This document shows, in pieces, positions 1 through 10,890 of a DNA stretch of 64,000 bases. The DNA comes from Triops longicaudatus (Eukaryota; Arthropoda; Branchiopoda; Notostraca; Triopsidae), in assembly GCA_022885665.1 (NCBI GenBank), contig JAGQDJ010000042.1:124001-188000 (forward strand), written 5' to 3'. The notes beneath the pieces were generated by a model, which searched no databases, was not told where the DNA came from, and was given only the letters and a program-made list of their open reading frames with translations. A program made the position numbers and the translations under genes. Numbering within the stretch: position 1 is the stretch's first letter; each line of letters opens with the position of its first letter.

Positions 1-1393
1 TTAATAGAGGAAATTGTGGAGGTCCTTACGATAAACACCTGTTGTTCGTTCCTTCACTCTTTTCTAGGACTCCTTTTCTTCATTTCCTCCCCGCGTCATC
101 TTCATCGTCTCGTGTCTGCGTGTTTTTTCTCTCCAATGACTGCTAGAGAGGGGGGAATCACTATACAACGCGAACTGGCTGGCGAAGCAATGATAAAGTG
201 GATCTCTTTGCGCAGCCTGGAAGGAGCAATTTTCTTGTGTAAGTGATGACTGTGATCCTGGCTTCGCCTTCAAATTGACTCTCAGTTTTTTCCCTATTTT
301 TCTCACCGAAGCAACGCATTACAATCGCTTCCTCCTTCCTGTAGTCCTGCAATTGGTAACATTAATGGATCTTTTACAAAATACCGTTTTCTTACGTTTA
401 CTATAATTTTTAGCGCGTGTTTCCGAAATATGCGTTTTAATTGGGCTTTAAAAACTATTATTTCTACCCATTGCTAGTATATTTTTATTTGTTACTTAAG
501 CAGTTGTATATTTGACATTTAATTAAGTATTGATACGTTGTGTTAGCTTAGTAGTTGCTAATTAAGTAGTTGGCTTTTTTAACTATTTTTACTAGCTCAT
601 TTTCTCTAACATTCTATTCTATCCTACTCCATTTTTTTCAACGTACTCTTCTTGTACTACTTTGTCTCTCTCATAGCAAATTTATTTTGTTGACTCCAAT
701 TCTATTTCTGTTAATTCTTGAAAACTTTCAATTTTTTACTATTGTGCAGTAACTCAGTTTATTGTGTTTTTTCCGTTGTTATGTTTTGTTCCTCTGATGT
801 AAGCTAGTCTTCTATTCGGCAAAATATTTTTTTATTATTCTTAACAGGAATCGTTTCCTATCTTTTATTTGATAAATATGTGTCGTTGCTCTTATTTTGT
901 ACAGTAGTTTTATTTTAACTTTACCTAAAATGTTATTTTCTTTAGCTGTTTTCGGTAGTAATGAATCTCTGTAACATCCCCCTGGGGGGACAGGCACATT
1001 GATATACTCATATTTGACTTTTTTTCCTGCAAACTTCCGTCAGCTGTAAGCGTTTTGCTTCTTCTGAAATAGCGTAAAATACGCTATAAAATTATTAATT
1101 TAAACGAATTTTAATAATATTCGTAAATTCTGCGTTTATTTGGCGTTCTTTATTAAGATATTTCTTAAAGAAGCTACTTGTGTATAATGTGTTAGATAAT
1201 ACTTAATGCTCGTTAAAAAAGGTTAAAGAGCTGTTTAAATTCGTAAAAATGTCCAAATTGCGTTAACTTTAGTTTTGTTTCGTTTTCTGCACAGCGAAAT
1301 TTTCTGTGAAAGTTTCGTCTTGAGATTTCACTTCTGAATGTGTGGTTTGGCTAAATCAGAGATTTAAGTTAATTCTTTGCTAATTCCTGGCAG
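1..1393 (+). other. Possible 5' leader exon and intron of the SLC35G1-like gene
   Basis: A strong donor (TTGT|GTAAGT) lies at 238/239, and an acceptor (TTCCTGGCAG) ends at 1393, 91 bases before the transporter start codon. I infer a non-coding first exon ending at 238 and a 1155-bp intron. The interval 245-1380 is AT-rich, with no ORF resembling a protein. The small overlapping ORFs in 16-352 on both strands are unrecognised and probably chance. RNA reads would be needed to confirm the leader exon. Confidence 0.3.
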
Positions 1394-1484
1394 GCTGAAT
1401 CTCTGAAGAGGAATTTCGTGGGGAAGGACCTGCAACCAAGATCATTGTAGAGTCACGTGAGCTCTGACGAAGGAAATTAGGAAA

Positions 1485-2609
1485 ATGCCTCAAACGACGC
1501 CCTTGTTGGAGCATATGGAGCTCCAGGCGATGGAAGACGACCATTCGCATCAGCAGCGATCTTCACTCCGCCCGCGACTCACTACCTCAAGTTTAGCTTC
1601 GCCTTCAGCCGAATCGAAAGATTCAGTCACCTCGTCCTTATCCCGATCGTATAGCCACGCCCTCGTGCGGTGTCTAACCCCGCATTTAGGCATAATTTTT
1701 GCCATTTTGTCCAGTCTTTTCTTCTCCCTTAGCTCGCTAATTGTGAAACTCGTCCCGGATGTGCATCCTATCGCTTTAGCCACGTATCGTTTCGCGGGGA
1801 TTTTACTGCCCAGTATCCCGATTCTCATTTACAAAGAAGCTGATCCGTTTCCACAAGGCAAGCGTTGGCTGCTGCTTTTGCGCGCGTTTTTAGGCACCAC
1901 GAGCTTGATGAGTCAGTTTTACGCCATCCGGCACATGCCCCTAGCGGACGCATCGGTTATTATCTTCAGCGTCCCTGTTTTCGTCGCTATCTTCGCTCGC
2001 ATTTTCCTGAAGGAAGAATGCGGTTTGTTCCACGTGTGCACCATTTGTTTCACCTTAATGGGCTGTGTTTTAATCGCCCGGCCCCCTTTTCTCTTCGGTG
2101 ACGCGGTTGTGGAGGACACCGCGTATGGAAACGCATTCTGGGGCGCAGTGGTGGCGCTCTGCGGGACGCTGTTTGCTGCCAATGTTTATGTGGTGATACG
2201 GGCGTTGAAAGGGCTCCATTTCTCGGTGATTATGGTCAGTTTCGGCGCTTTTGCCATTTTCCAGACGTTCTTAACCACGTGGAGTATGGGCGAGTTGTGT
2301 CTGCCAGCCTGCGGGCGGGATCGATTCTTAATGATTCTCCTGGCCATCTTTTCCTTCGCGGGGCAAATCCTCTTAACGATGGCGCTACAAAAGGAACAGG
2401 CGGGTCCCGTTGCCATCGCCCGCTCGGCGGATATCGTTTTCGCCTTCATTTGGCAAGTGGTCTTTTTTAATGAGATCCCTGGGCTCCTCTCTCTCACGGG
2501 AGCTTTGCTCGTCACGTGTTCCGTCTTGTTAACGGGGCTCAAGAAATGGGTTGTAAGCTTACCACCCAACGCCCCAGCCGCCCAACGACTTTGGTTCTTG
2601 CAAAAATGA
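1485..2609 (+). CDS. SLC35G1: SLC35G1-like drug/metabolite-transporter family membrane protein (EamA domains)
   Basis: Complete single-exon ORF of 374 residues. The first ~65 residues are polar and Ser-rich and probably cytosolic. About ten hydrophobic helices follow in two EamA repeats (about 67-198 and 217-352). Family-typical stretches are visible: LADASVIIFSVPVF near 143-156, LIARPPFLFG near 196-205, and the repeat-2 segment around residues 311-330 ending FFNE. Length and layout fit SLC35G1-type proteins, which are multi-pass carriers of the drug/metabolite transporter superfamily; the transported substrate of this subgroup is not well established. The start is chosen because it is the first ATG after an in-frame TGA (1458-1460) and has A at -3. 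A splice acceptor at 1393 suggests an upstream untranslated exon. The subgroup assignment (G1 rather than another SLC35G) rests on remembered similarity and is less certain than the family. Confidence 0.9.
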   Translation: MPQTTPLLEHMELQAMEDDHSHQQRSSLRPRLTTSSLASPSAESKDSVTSSLSRSYSHALVRCLTPHLGIIFAILSSLFFSLSSLIVKLVPDVHPIALATYRFAGILLPSIPILIYKEADPFPQGKRWLLLLRAFLGTTSLMSQFYAIRHMPLADASVIIFSVPVFVAIFARIFLKEECGLFHVCTICFTLMGCVLIARPPFLFGDAVVEDTAYGNAFWGAVVALCGTLFAANVYVVIRALKGLHFSVIMVSFGAFAIFQTFLTTWSMGELCLPACGRDRFLMILLAIFSFAGQILLTMALQKEQAGPVAIARSADIVFAFIWQVVFFNEIPGLLSLTGALLVTCSVLLTGLKKWVVSLPPNAPAAQRLWFLQK

Positions 2610-2826
2610 AGCAATCTAACTGACTAGTTTGATTATTTGAAGAAATTGAAGCTAAGGTCTACTTCTCTAGCGGAGCGAAATTTGCGATTTGCATTAAAAA
2701 TTAAGTTAATAATTAATTTTGGGGTTTGAAAGCAGAAAAGAGGGGGCTCGATATTCTACACGCTGACTTCATAGGAACTCGACTCAATCATTATTACCGG
2801 GAGTTTATTACTGAAAGGTAAATGAA

Positions 2827-2832
2827 AATAAA
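2827..2832 (+). terminator. Polyadenylation signal AATAAA for the transporter gene
   Basis: Canonical AATAAA 218 bases after the transporter stop codon. An ATTAAA variant lies earlier, at about 2694. The position fits a short 3' UTR; no transcript data are available. Confidence 0.45.
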
Positions 2833-5800
2833 TTAGGACACCTTAGAGAATAGAATGAAAAGCCAGAAGTCGAAACCTTAGTTCAAATTTCAACTCATTT
2901 GATTGCTCTTAGGCGTTCAGTTGAGTTCTTTGTTCAATAGGAATTTGTACGAGCCTAGAAAGGAGAAAAAAATAATGAGACTGTAATCGATATATCGACT
3001 GAAACATTCGCAGTTTTTATCATTTGCCGTTCAGTATTTTATCTCGATAATTTTCTTCACTCTTTCCTTCTCTGGAAAGAAAAGGATGATAAAAGACTGT
3101 ACAATTTAAGAAAGAGAGTATACTTGCAATTTTGCCATAGGACACACATGTAGCATAGTAAAAAAATCAAGAGTATTTATTTCTATGTGATTACGTTCAA
3201 AACCATTTTATTGGCATTTTTTGCCACCTTCTTTTTCGTATTTATTGTGCGGATTTCAGCAGGAATGTTTCGAATGTGGTAGGTTAGAATGTGGTTGGTT
3301 CGAATGTTGATAGGTAGAAAGACAAGACACGCACGTGTGGAAGTCGAGGCCTTCTTTAAAAAATGACGCCCAAGCATTTTTTTTTTTGGTTTGCCAAATG
3401 GTCTCACTGTAATTGTGACAATAAAATTTGCTGTAAGCATCAAGTGACTCTGAATCGTGTTGCTTCTGTGTGTCATGTCACTGTTCCTTTTCACTACATA
3501 AGTGCGGAGTCTTTTGTATTTCTCCCTTCAGTCCATGCATATATTGTATCTTTCAAATTGTACTCCAGGCTACATCGTGTCAGTCTTTATTGTACGCTGT
3601 ATCCCTTCAACAACAGATGGCAGTAGCTGTCGTTTCTTAATTCATTTTTCCGTCCTGCTGCGCGAGGGAAAAGCTGTTGGCGCGCGAATCGATTCAGTGT
3701 TGAGCATCTTGCGCTAATTTCTCGTTTGTGCGGTGTTTTCCGTGTTCTAGTCTTTATATTGTCCCGAGGACCATTTTCTGCATACATGTACAGCGAGTCG
3801 AAATTGGACAATTTTATAATTCTAATGTGTAGTCTTTGAAGGAGAATCGTACGTAAAAAATTCGACAGATTCTGCGACATGCACGTTGTAGCAAGACGAA
3901 AATCTCAGTGTGGAGAAATGTCAATCATTGTAAATGTGAACGGCTCCCTCTTTTTCCATATTTTAACCTTGTTTTGTCTATTGTCTTGCGTTGCATCTGT
4001 GAAGAATTACAATCGAAGTATTGATTATTTAATTAATTGGACGCTTTGCTTCTCTAAAAAAGAAAAATCGGAATTGTTTAATTGGCTTGCCTCGTCCCGC
4101 ACAAGTTTCCACCATTACTCCGCAAACTTATCTATTCCATCAGGTAAAATGCAAAGTAAAGTAATAAAGCGTACTTAAAGTTGTGGAAATCAATTTTAAA
4201 GGATTGAACGTGGATTTGCTAATGTACGAACCTATGTGCTAAGAAAACAAAGCGAGTTAGTAACCTTTTCACCCTCGCTGGTCGAAATTGAAGCTTGACG
4301 CGTGACGGTGGGACAAATTCATCCATTTCGCCTCGAAACTGTACTACTCAACTAAGAGGAGTGAACAAGGATTTGATTACTATTGGTTTAATTACCCAGC
4401 TCTCAAAATGATGGAAAGGTATTGATATAGAGTGGTTCGAAAGCCCAACTACCATAATGTTTTGTCTGTAAAACGAGGTCGTGCGTAGACTGTCCGATGT
4501 CCGAAAAAAAAATAAGAAGTGACAAAAGCCTGTTGCGCATGAAATCGTACTGCTGGACTTTGGGTTTACTCCCGATAATGGCAGCCTTTCGCAAGGCTAC
4601 TTGAGTGCGAAAACAAGCGGTGCCACTGCCAGCGGTAAGATAATGGCTACCACGTGGGTCCAAGAGTAGGGACGAAAATGTTGTGTAAACATTAGACAAG
4701 ATCTTTGGTTCGTTTAATATAGTATGAAGCGATACAGAAAAGTTTTGTAGCAGTGGTAGCTCTTGGGCCCGACTGCTGCGTTACTCCTTTTCGTTAGCAA
4801 GCAGCATTGCAAAAGGTGGCCATCCTTGGGTTTCCTTAGGCTTAATCCCATTTCTAACTCTACAGTTGCATCTGTGAAGACTGTCTCTCGCAAGAGTGTT
4901 TCAAACGCATTTAATGCCCACAGTATTGCTTTACAGACGAGGAACGGAAGTGTAATAGGACGTACGGACCAACATGTATTTTGTACTTAAAAATTGGAAC
5001 ATTTAAGATCTCGAGTACCGCCAATTGGGGTCATTTTGAACACAAGAGATAATTTTGAACATTTTGACGGGATATTGTGGGCCACCTACTACTCAACACA
5101 ATGGAACAAATAAGATGTAGCCAGGTTTAACAATCAATAGGGCTTTGTTATGACAGCAAAAGTTTTTATTTTTATATATTTCATGGCAACAGAGGGTAAA
5201 ATAGGCCTATAGGCAGTTTTTGACAATTTTTTAGTGTCTTCGAATCGAGCAGATCACTTCGTCCCCATACACTATGCCTCTTGTCCTTTCATCCCTTATC
5301 ACCCCGCCCGCTAACACTTCGTCCCACAAGCTTTTCGTCCCAGTATTTTTCAACAGCTTATAGAAGGCAAAGTAACCTATATTTCTTAGTTATTCCAATG
5401 ATATATGAGTCAATTTGAAGTTCTGCATAAAAATACTAGAATAATTTATTAAATAACTTACAAACCTTGGTGCAGCCTTTGTCAACGATTTTCAATAGTT
5501 CCATTATATTTTCATTTATTTAATTACTTTATATTCCAAATATTACTTTTATTCATAAATGACGCATATTTGCAACTGTAGTGAGGGAAGTTTATCGTAA
5601 GCTGAAAAATATTATTTTTTTATATATATTAATAGCTCAAATTTGTAAATTCAGATTAGGTAAATGAACTATTTTTGCTAATTTTAATTTCCTTGTAGTT
5701 TATTTTAGATTTTATGTCCAAATTACCTGATAACCTTTAATTATCTCTCATTCACCCCGCAAAAAAGGTGAAAGGTAATGGTGGCAATAGAAAATTAATT

Positions 5801-8447
5801 TAGATGAAAAACATGTGGTATTTTCCGAAACAGAAGGCGTTTTCCGAAACCAGTGATAAGCAACATTGGAAGCTTTTTAGCATGTGACCTAGCCTAAACT
5901 TAAAAAAAAAATTAAAAAGGTAAACAGTAAATTTTTCAGCGTTAGTACTATCAGAAATTTTTCTGCAAAAAACGGTATTCCTGAATTTCCGTCGTGCAAT
6001 TTTTTTTTCGCGTTCGAAGTTGGAACTCCGTGGATTATATTTGAACGCGTATTTAAAAATAAAATACTCACACGAGAGTAGACACTTGGTAGCTTGTGCA
6101 ATTCTGAAGGGGGTCTTGTAAAACCAGAAATTTTTGTTTTGTTTTTTCTTAAAAAACTGAGCCGAAATTGCCAGGAAAGATTAAAAAATTGCGCTTTTAT
6201 GTTTAACGTGAACCCAGTTGAAGATATGTCTGTTCGTCTTGGCAGAAAACTGATTTTTGAAATTCCGTAGCATAGTTTTGCCTCGTTTAGTTTCCTTGGT
6301 TTACAAAAAAAAAGTTACCCAAACCAAAAGTATCTGCAAATATAATACTTTGCTTCTCTTCGTACCATAGAGGGTGGATCAGATCTAAAGATCCGGCTCG
6401 CGTTTTGAATCGGATCCGCCTATCACTACTTCTTATATTACATTGAATTATATTAGAATCACTTGAAACAGGAAAGTGCGATAACTGCAGGACAGTTAAT
6501 TCAAAAGTGAGTTTCCTTAAAAAGTACAATTATAGGAAAATACGTGTATTGAATGCGCAAAATTGATTCGTACAGGATAGTTCATTCACTACTGTTTCGT
6601 CCAGCCTGCGTTGGATGTCTTGGTGCAGGAGTTTGTTATGTGTGATGCAAGTACCATTCTCCGCTTATTGTCTCGAGTTGTCTGTGGCGTCGATTTGTCT
6701 GCCTTCACCAGCTAGTCTACCGACCCTTTTTGGTAAGTGCACTACAATGCACACACCTTGGGCCAAAGTCGCAAGCCATCCACAAAAGTCCCGCGGACTG
6801 TTGAATTTGGCGCTTAGAAAGATACTTCAAAGAAAAAATTCCCTTAGAATAACTTTGGGGAATATCTTATAAAAGAAAATTTCCCCAAAACGCAAAAGCA
6901 TCCTTGTATACTAAAGTTTACCCTTGGCTCAATTTTCCCTATTTGCAGATTATTGCTGCAAAATTTCCCCGTTGCAAAATTTTTGTCCGCGCCCATTCTT
7001 TCGGCAAGCGATACTTACCTTTAGATTGTTGCATTACGGACTTGTTGCTTATTTGCTTTTTGGACGGAAGGCTTCTTTTAAAGACACTGTCCACGTTTGA
7101 CAAATGCCAAGCCATTTCAGCATGAAGAGTAAGAAATGAATCGTTAAAAAAGCTTCATAAGGCTATTCAGATGTATTCAATTCCACCGAGCGCACTGTGT
7201 ACACTTTGTGCCCTTTGTCCTGAGTTTCCGATGGTGAAGAAAGAGAGGAAGGAGTCACGTTTATGATAGGTTTCGTGAGGTAATGATTACAGCGTTAGGG
7301 TTTATAAACGAAATTTTTCAAGGACTTTTCTCCTTTGCGTCTCTCCGCAGCTTCTTCCGGGGTTGTGCTTGATGTGTAAATCATGCTGATTTTCGTGGCT
7401 TGCGGCGCTGAGCACCTATTGAAACAACGCTTCAACCGGCTCTTTTATTTCCTATTTACCCAACCTTAAACATAAATTCACATAGAAGTCTTGACCATGA
7501 ACTGCGAATGTCTCGCCAAAAATGTAATAATTGTGATCACAAACGTAAACTGCTAAACTTTTCACCACAATGTGGACTCGCTTTGGGTGGGATCCAGGTA
7601 AACACGAAAACTTTTGAAAAGCTCATGGGTTTCGCTTTACGCCGTGCCTAAGCCCACAAGAGATCTTGCTGACCTTATTCTTCGTAGGCCTGTTTTACCC
7701 TAATAGAGAGGTTCAACCCTGACTTACATTCGTGGTTAAGGTCGCTTGAAAGGCCAATTTCGCTTTTAAGTTGTAAGACACTTTAACCTTTAAAGGCAAA
7801 ACTTTCTTCTGTCGCGTGTTTTAATTTTCATGTCGCAACAATCAAGAAATCGCAACTCGGAGAAAATCTTTATCGTTATGCGCAAGTTTTATCTTTACAT
7901 GTTGTGCATTGCTCGAAGTGTATCAGTTACTGAAATCCATACGGTGGAAGTCTTATGGCATAATTGTGAATATATACATACGTAGACAACGTTTGTATAG
8001 GACGATAGGCTCGTGGTTGTCTTAATTTGATTAGAAAAATCTTCTCACAATTATGTTTATAATTCGCTGCTGGCTTTAAACAGCACAGTAAGAAGAAACA
8101 TTGCCAACAAAAGGATCCAGGAATGAATGTTGTATGGTTTTATTTCTTTAATTTTCCCAATGTTTTATTGACTCCCCGCGTAGGCTTACATCTATTGCGG
8201 TGAAACAGTCGTAATACAAAAACAACGATAACAAAATAAATAATCAACCCATTTCAGACACCCCAGCACCGAAGGGGTTGTACTTAGTGCAATTGGGGAT
8301 GGGTGGAGGGGGGTTATTTACACGTGACAGGTGCTACTATGAATTTAATAAAAGATGCGAATAACTTGAAGCTTAAGAGCATCCCCTGAGGATTGGCGTG
8401 AGCTTTGTGAGCGCTTAATTCTCTTGTTAAGACAGCTCTTTCCCTAT
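2833..8447. other. Intergenic stretch, no supported gene
   Basis: AT-rich DNA. The ORFs here are short (under 105 codons) and none shows a recognisable domain, splice pattern or start context. It holds a small imperfect array of CTTCGTCCC-type motifs (5257-5341) and a short tandem pattern around 3270-3315 (variants of TTAGAATGTGGT). The right end (about 8110-8447) probably includes the 3' UTR of the LINE on the minus strand, rich in AATAAA-like strings on that strand. Confidence 0.6.
5257..5341. repeat. Imperfect repeats of CTTCGTCCC
   Basis: Three copies of (C/T)TTCGTCCC at 5257, 5317 and 5333, plus a diverged CTTTCATCCC near 5286, lie within 85 bp. Clustering of one short motif suggests the end of a small non-autonomous mobile element, but I see no clear terminal inverted repeats or target duplication. 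Confidence 0.3.
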
Positions 8448-9702
8448 TCAGTTTACGGCAATGAAATAGGCGGTGGGCAAGGTTTTGAACAGCACGATCC
8501 TGGCAGAAGCCGCTTTACCCACTCGCAGTAGGTAGGACTTAGTTGGGAAATGAGGTGTCTGTTTTTGGATCATCTTGTTGATGACCCGACGTTGGATTTT
8601 AACGTCCACGATATTGCGACGTCCCAGCCCTGTGTTGAGATCTTTTAACGGACTTTGTTTAACGGATTCCTGGATCCTGATTAAGGTTTCGGATTAACTG
8701 GTAGGCGTGCTGACCGAAGCAGCACACAGGAATTGTCTTGCTCTTTCTGAGCAGTAGGTGTACGAAGTGTGTTCAGGCTTTATTGTTAGGGTGGATCAAT
8801 CATTCCAGCTTCTAGCTCCAGATTGTCTCATTAACGCGGGTTCCAGGAACAACTCCAAGAGCGGATCCCTGTTTCGGCTTTAAGAGCGATGGTTCGGGTC
8901 GTGCGTAAGTCCCTGTAATTGTCCACTGACCTTGTCTATACGCCTGCTTTAAGGGTAGGAAGGTAGGAACTGGAGACGTTGCACCACGCCGGATACCCGT
9001 ATCGCATTTTTGCTATAGCTGTTGCTTGAAAAACGTGCGAAGTTGAGAGCAGTAGTATGAATGATTTGAGTCGTCACGTGTGCAAAATGAGGTTTCTATA
9101 GCAGGTTTAAGTCGAACGTCCATCCCAGATACCGCACAGTGTTTTGGCTGGACTACCAATTATCCTCGGACTAGACGAGCAACTTCTTGGCTTTTGTATT
9201 CTTGAAAAGTGGACTAGTTCCGTCTTTTCTTTTGAGAATTCCAGGCTTTTGAGGCTTTTGTCCCATTTTTCAAGGGCTGAAAGTTTCGTGGCAAGAAACT
9301 GAACATTCTTTTCACTGGATGATGCTGAGGTGCCGAGGAGTAGAACGTCGGCAAAGAGGATGGAACCAGTACACTTCCGCTTCATGTCACTCTGCAAACC
9401 GTTAATATAAGTGAGGAAGACAATTGGCGATATAGGGTAGCCTTGAGGGACTCCTTTCTGGATGGAGTGTGGGCCGCAAACGCTAATCGGTCTGGCGGAA
9501 AACTGCTGGTCCAATCAACCAATTGGGCTGGGATTTTTAATTTGCGCAGTTCCTCTACCAATTTGCGGTGGTCAATATTATCAAAAACCCCTTTAATATC
9601 CGAAAGTTAACCGGTATGACCTTTTCGCTTGTAAAAACTCGCCAGTACTGCGTTGCTGAGAGACGTTAGAGCATTTGACGTGGACCTTCCTGGTCTAAAA
9701 CC
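8448..9702 (-). pseudogene. LINE ORF2 reverse-transcriptase remnant
   Basis: RT landmarks in order on the minus strand: GFRPGRSTS (9702 down); an in-frame TAA at 9607-9609; DIKGVFDNIDH (motif A, about 9599-9567); a frameshift near 9512; GVPQGYPISPIVF (motif B, about 9450-9410); and FADVLLL at 9344-9355, where the usual (F/Y)ADD has lost its second Asp. A further-decayed segment at about 9025-8975 (IAKMRYGYPAW), an ALKAETGI-like segment near 8870 and a C-terminal open segment ending at TGA 8448-8450 match the usual order of LINE ORF2 after the RT fingers. Replacement of the catalytic Asp, the stop and the frameshift show it is inactive. Confidence 0.8.
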
Positions 9703-10890
9703 TTTGCTTTCTTCATCTCTTCTTTCCATGACTGACAGGCTTTGTCGAATGCACAGTGGACGCATTTGCAATTGGCGCATTTCATTGAATTGCTACGACA
9801 AGACCTCGATTTTCAGCACATTTGACGCACGTCGGAATCCTGAGCGGTAGGTAGCAGCCACGTGACCATATGCTTGGCAGTTGTAACACTGCAAAACCAC
9901 GGATAATCTTTTCTCGTGAACTTGTGTCAAACGACTGAAAGTGAAGAGAGAGTCCACTTTTAGCAACGCAAGTTTTTCTTCCGAAGAACGGCAAGTGAAA
10001 AAGAGAGAACCATATGCCTTCTCGCTGCTGGGATTCAGCCGGGAGACCTGGTATTCATCGAAATGAACTCCCAAATCAGGGTTTCTTTCCGGGAAATGTT
10101 CGCCGATCTCTTAATTTTGGTCCCTGGGTAGCTGGTGAATAACTACCTCCCGGTTCGGCTGATATGTGACGGTTTTCACCGGGTCAAGGTTCTGCAAATT
10201 ACCAAACTACAAAAAGGATTCCGTCTACTTCCTTTCTTGTTGATTTTGTACGTCAGTGCAAAATCCGTTCTTCGCCTTCCAGGCCTGTACCGGTTTCGGT
10301 GCGTCTGGGGAGACTGTCGAGATCCTTGTCAACAGTTTGGAGAAGCCCTTTGGGAATCGACGTTCTGCGCTTTTCAATGTCTTGTTACTGGATGTATAAC
10401 CTCTCCGATTTTGCATCAGAAGTCATTGGCGGGATCGCGCTCTTGGAACAACAGGTGCCTTACTTGAAGATGCGGCGCGACACTTGAATGCTTAAGCATA
10501 TGGCAGCATTTCAACTGGCTTGGAAAAGTCGTGAATTTCTTGCCTGAGGGACTTTAATTCCTCAGACATAGCCGTCACTTGTTGAGACGGCTCTCTGTTC
10601 GATTCCATGAGCTTAATTCCTCCTTTTTTGTGCTTTCTTCAGTGATGGTCTTAACCGAACGAATCAGTTCATTGTTTGAATCCTTCAGGGCAACCACAAG
10701 TTAGCTCAAATCCTGCATGAAGGTCACTTCGTCATCTGATCTGGGTTCAGAGATAATGCAGTTTCAACTGCTTTACAGGTTCCTGATCATGGTCGACGTC
10801 AGGGTTTTCTTTCCTTTTGTCGTGTGCTTCTCCATTGCTTAGTTTTCTCGCAGCGTGCTTAACGGATCTATACTCTTCATAGTATTTTTA
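9703..10890 (-). pseudogene. LINE ORF1 (gag-like) remnant with zinc knuckles
   Basis: Reading from 10890 downward: a coiled-coil-like segment (SEELKSLRQEIHDF, about 10570-10530); PKGFSKLLTRISTVSP (about 10360-10310); a region containing VVIHQLPRD and NPDLGVHFDEYQVSRLNP; then a zinc knuckle at 9843-9894 reading CYNCQAYGHVAATY, where the fourth ligand Cys is Tyr. A second knuckle-like segment, KCANCKCVHCAFDKAC, follows in another frame at about 9780-9735. Stops and at least two frameshifts break the frame. ORF1 proteins of this type bind element RNA. This copy cannot make an intact protein. Confidence 0.75.

Larger units (their letters stand above)
8448..10890 (-). mobile_element. Degenerate non-LTR retrotransposon (Jockey-type LINE), internally deleted
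   Basis: Read on the minus strand, this carries decayed ORF1 (about 10890-9703) followed by a decayed ORF2 reverse transcriptase and C-terminal region (about 9702-8448). ORF1 shows a coiled-coil-like stretch, a conserved middle region and CCHC zinc knuckles. ORF2 shows RT motifs starting GFRPGRSTS. Stops and frameshifts interrupt both. The endonuclease domain and the N-terminal half of RT are missing between the two parts. No long poly-A tail or target duplication was recognised; the 3' UTR may extend to about 8120 and the 5' end is approximate. The protein layout places it in the Jockey/I group; the clade is inferred. Confidence 0.85.

Noticed and set aside
1550..2614. Minus-strand and shifted-frame ORFs over the transporter
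   Set aside because: Shadows of the SLC35G1-like coding sequence; no independent features.
4434..4450. GGTTCGAAAGCC as a tRNA B box
   Set aside because: No A box or cloverleaf-compatible stems at the right distance upstream. The similar GGTTCAAAAGTC near 29804 failed the same test.
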